Assembly (NCBI RefSeq): GCF_947498005.1
Contig: NZ_CANMIW010000002.1
Span: 248,001 to 312,000 of the forward strand
Source of the DNA: an uncultured Winogradskyella sp.
Lineage (GTDB): Bacteria; Bacteroidota; Bacteroidia; Flavobacteriales; Flavobacteriaceae
Length of the DNA: 64,000 nt
Direction: 5' to 3'
Under the pieces are notes generated by a model. It worked only from the letters and a program-made list of their open reading frames with translations. It searched no databases and was not told the origin of the DNA. The translations under genes were made by a program, and so were the position numbers. Below, in pieces: positions 62,308 through 64,000 of this stretch (position 1 is the stretch's first letter; each line of letters begins with the position of its first letter).

Positions 62308-62853
62308 TTGAAGGCACTTTTAATAAAATATAAATCTGTAATCCGTTTTATTATCACTTTTTTGGGTGTGTATGCTGTTCTAACTATGGGCTACAATGTG
62401 TACTTAAATATGTCTGATGGTTCTAAATATTATCCAGATTATTTAACACATTTAGTTGCGGAGCAAACCACTTTGGTTTTAAATAGTTTAAATTACGAGG
62501 CAGAGATTTTACCACATCCTAATGAGCCTTCTTTAAAAATTATAATTAATAAAAAGTATGTGGCGCGTGTTATTGAAGGTTGTAATGCCATTAGTGTTAT
62601 TATTTTGTTTTTGTCCTTCATAATTGCGTTTGCAGGAAAATTAAAAACGACTTTATTTTTTGGATTAGCTGGCAGTATTATAATATATGCTTTCAATCTA
62701 ATTAGAATTGTAATTCTTTCAGTAGGTCTATATCATTATCCTTGGCGACGAGAAATTTTACATAATGTTATTTTTCCTATGTTAATTTATGGAACTGTAT
62801 TTTTACTTTGGATGATTTGGGTTAATCGGTTTTCTAAAAAAAGCAACGGCTAA
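62308..62853 (+). CDS. xrtF: Exosortase family protein XrtF
   Basis: 181 residues from a TTG start; no ATG fits the full N-terminus. Multi-pass membrane protein. The catalytic Cys92 (VIEGCNAISV), Arg133 (NLIRIVIL) and His152 (EILHNVIFPM) of the exosortase family are present. Exosortases cut a C-terminal sorting motif of exported proteins; XrtF is the flavobacterial type. The cognate substrates are not in the window. It overlaps the next gene by one base. Confidence 0.92.
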   Translation: MKALLIKYKSVIRFIITFLGVYAVLTMGYNVYLNMSDGSKYYPDYLTHLVAEQTTLVLNSLNYEAEILPHPNEPSLKIIINKKYVARVIEGCNAISVIILFLSFIIAFAGKLKTTLFFGLAGSIIIYAFNLIRIVILSVGLYHYPWRREILHNVIFPMLIYGTVFLLWMIWVNRFSKKSNG

Positions 62854-63281
62854 TGCAGAAGGTTGTAACTTATATTTCAGTAGGACTATTATTCTTGTTC
62901 TTAATCCTTATAAGAACTTTTGAAGACGTCTTATTTTATGATCCCTATTTAACTTTTTTTGAAAACGACTACTTATACATGGACAGTCCTAGACGAGAAG
63001 TCGCAAAACTTGTCTTATTTACATCCATTAGGTTTGTCTTAAACACATTAATTTCATTAGGTGTATTATATGTTATATTTAAGGATATGAGTATCATTAA
63101 ATTTTCAACCCTTATTTACGCAATCGCATATATCTTACTTTTAATTCCGTTTTTATATTTTGTGATTAATCCTAAACAAGAAGATTACTATTTATTTTTT
63201 AATGTTAGACGATTTTTAATTCAGCCGATAGGGTTAATTCTTTTATTACCTGCTTTTTATTATTACAGAATGAATCGTTAA
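62853..63281 (+). CDS. Exosortase F system-associated membrane protein
   Basis: 142 residues with three or four membrane helices (about 5-23, 48-70, 82-107 and 120-137). It overlaps the xrtF stop by one base. The hydrophobic layout, the first motif RTFEDVLFYDPYLTFF and the MDSPRREVAKLVLF segment match the small protein that accompanies XrtF in Flavobacteriaceae. Exact role unknown. Confidence 0.88.
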   Translation: MQKVVTYISVGLLFLFLILIRTFEDVLFYDPYLTFFENDYLYMDSPRREVAKLVLFTSIRFVLNTLISLGVLYVIFKDMSIIKFSTLIYAIAYILLLIPFLYFVINPKQEDYYLFFNVRRFLIQPIGLILLLPAFYYYRMNR

Positions 63282-63319
63282 TAGTTTTATAAATCAATTT
63301 TCGATAAATAAGAATTTTG

Positions 63320-63327
63320 TAAATTTG
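63320..63327 (+). promoter_or_regulatory. -7 promoter element 4 bases before the HYC_CC_PP gene
   Basis: TAAATTTG matches TAnnTTTG, and TTTC at 63299-63302 lies 17 bases upstream. The GTG start is at 63332, so a start site 6-7 bases after the box would make a leaderless mRNA. Confidence 0.45.
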
Positions 63328-63331
63328 TAAC

Positions 63332-63745
63332 GTGAATTTTGCAATTACACATAAAATATTTTCTATAGCACTATCTTTTTTGGTTTTGATTTTATCATTA
63401 TCATTAACTATAGAGAAGCACTTTTGTGGAGAAACATTAGTTGATGTTTCTATTTTTTCTGAACCAGACAATTGCTGTGATGATAGTTTAGAAGTTGCAA
63501 AATCAGACACGATAAAAAAAAGCTGTTGTAAAGATGAAGTTGATATTTTAGATGGCTTATCTGAAATTACAATTAATTCATTTGAAGACTTAGATGTCAT
63601 ACATCAGCAAGTATTATTTGCATATAGCTACTCTTATTTAAATCGTTTTGAAGATTTTTCAAATGGAGTTATTTCTTATAAAAATTACTCACCTCCCAAA
63701 CTCATTAAAGATATTCACGTCTTAGATGAGAAATTCCTTATTTGA
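63332..63745 (+). CDS. HYC_CC_PP-type cysteine-rich membrane protein
   Basis: 137 residues from a GTG start. One membrane helix or signal (about 8-27) precedes the cysteine motifs. EKHFCGE (HFC in place of the family's HYC), NCCDDS and KSCCKDE correspond to the CC motifs, and YSPPK near the end is the PP motif. Family members sit next to TonB-dependent receptors, as here: the next gene starts 74 bases away. A metal-binding role is an inference from the clustered Cys and His. Confidence 0.82.
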   Translation: MNFAITHKIFSIALSFLVLILSLSLTIEKHFCGETLVDVSIFSEPDNCCDDSLEVAKSDTIKKSCCKDEVDILDGLSEITINSFEDLDVIHQQVLFAYSYSYLNRFEDFSNGVISYKNYSPPKLIKDIHVLDEKFLI

Positions 63746-63819
63746 TTTTAGATATAACCCTTAGAAACAAAAGGATGCACGCTATGTTGTGCAGTTAGTT
63801 ATATTTATAAATCAAACAA

Positions 63820-64000
63820 ATGAGAATAAATTTAATATTAATTTTTATGGTTTTGTCGCACGCGCTGTCAGCACAAGATCAATTAAAAGGCATTGTCTCT
63901 GAATCGAGTACAGGAAAAGTTTTGCCTTTGCCAGGCGCAAATGTATATTGGTTAGGTTCCTCAATAGGAGCTGTTACTTTGGAAGATGGTACTTTTCAGT
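63820..64000 (+). CDS. TonB-dependent receptor, 5' end (partial)
   Basis: The first 60 residues of a longer gene that leaves the window. A signal peptide (MRINLILIFMVLSHALSAQ) precedes the start of a CarboxypepD_reg-like domain (LKGIVSESSTGKVLPLPGANVYWLGSSIGAVTLEDGTF). This is the usual N-terminus of Bacteroidota TonB-dependent receptors. Linked by position to the cysteine-rich HYC_CC_PP gene. The substrate cannot be told from this part. Confidence 0.85.
   Translation, partial: MRINLILIFMVLSHALSAQDQLKGIVSESSTGKVLPLPGANVYWLGSSIGAVTLEDGTFQ

Noticed and set aside
1..64000. CRISPR array, tRNA, rRNA, integrase or transposase genes
   Set aside because: No direct-repeat array, cloverleaf-like intergenic segment or recombinase motif was seen when reading the gaps and frames; a tRNAscan or CRISPR search would settle it.

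Overview
The window is a chromosomal segment of a low-GC member of the Flavobacteriaceae (phylum Bacteroidota). The evidence is the AT-rich sequence, several promoters of the Bacteroidota type (TAnnTTTG at -7), a secreted beta-helix protein with a type IX secretion sorting domain, a LytTR two-component pair, an exosortase F (XrtF) pair, carboxypeptidase-regulatory-like surface proteins and the start of a TonB-dependent receptor. The genus cannot be fixed from the sequence alone. There is no prophage, insertion sequence, integrase, CRISPR array, rRNA or tRNA. Most of the window is core genome; the accessory-looking part is 23-35 kb.

Layout. 0-7.2 kb: tail of an unknown gene, a TPR sensor histidine kinase with its LytTR regulator, a T9SS-exported beta-helix protein and a lysine-rich secreted protein of unknown function. 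7.3-15.4 kb: housekeeping genes (DUF423 protein, methyltransferase, methionine aminopeptidase, acetyl-CoA hydrolase/transferase, HAD phosphatase, phosphoglycerate mutase, ankyrin protein, M48 protease, GNAT, peptidase E). 15.5-22.1 kb: an envelope group of two carboxypeptidase-regulatory-like proteins, a DUF6702 protein, an M1 metallopeptidase, TatA and a subtilase lipoprotein. 22.1-31.5 kb, minus strand: an O-methyltransferase and small membrane protein, then a kynurenine catabolic cluster. In transcription order this is kynU, PH-like protein, kmo, RidA-type deaminase, lipoprotein, semialdehyde dehydrogenase, SDR, 3-hydroxyanthranilate dioxygenase and ACMSD. Together they would take kynurenine through 3-hydroxykynurenine, 3-hydroxyanthranilate, ACMS and 2-aminomuconate semialdehyde to 2-aminomuconate and its deaminated product. 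Palindromic repeats sit in four gaps of this cluster.

31.6-44.7 kb: two sensor kinases, a lipoprotein, a methyltransferase, MsrA, a coiled-coil zinc-ribbon relative that has lost its cysteines, a Nif3-like protein, LpxK, GAPDH, lipoyl synthase, and an ECF sigma factor overlapping a glycosyltransferase. 44.8-52.7 kb: AqpZ, an ECF sigma/anti-sigma pair, MurB, an aminotransferase, a DUF1573 protein and ValS. 52.7-60.4 kb: the cell-shape operon mreB-mreC-mreD-PBP2-rodA, with purH upstream on the same strand. 60.5-64 kb: a MacB-like permease, free methionine-(R)-sulfoxide reductase, XrtF with its partner, a cysteine-rich HYC_CC_PP-type protein and the 5' end of a TonB receptor.

No single stretch is an obviously new system. 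The best leads are the two unknown genes translationally coupled into the kynurenine cluster, the SDR there without its catalytic Tyr/Lys, the palindromic repeats between the cluster's genes, the subtilase without the usual oxyanion Asn, and two leaderless-looking promoters. Start codons were moved from the longest open frame in several genes; each case is stated in the entry.
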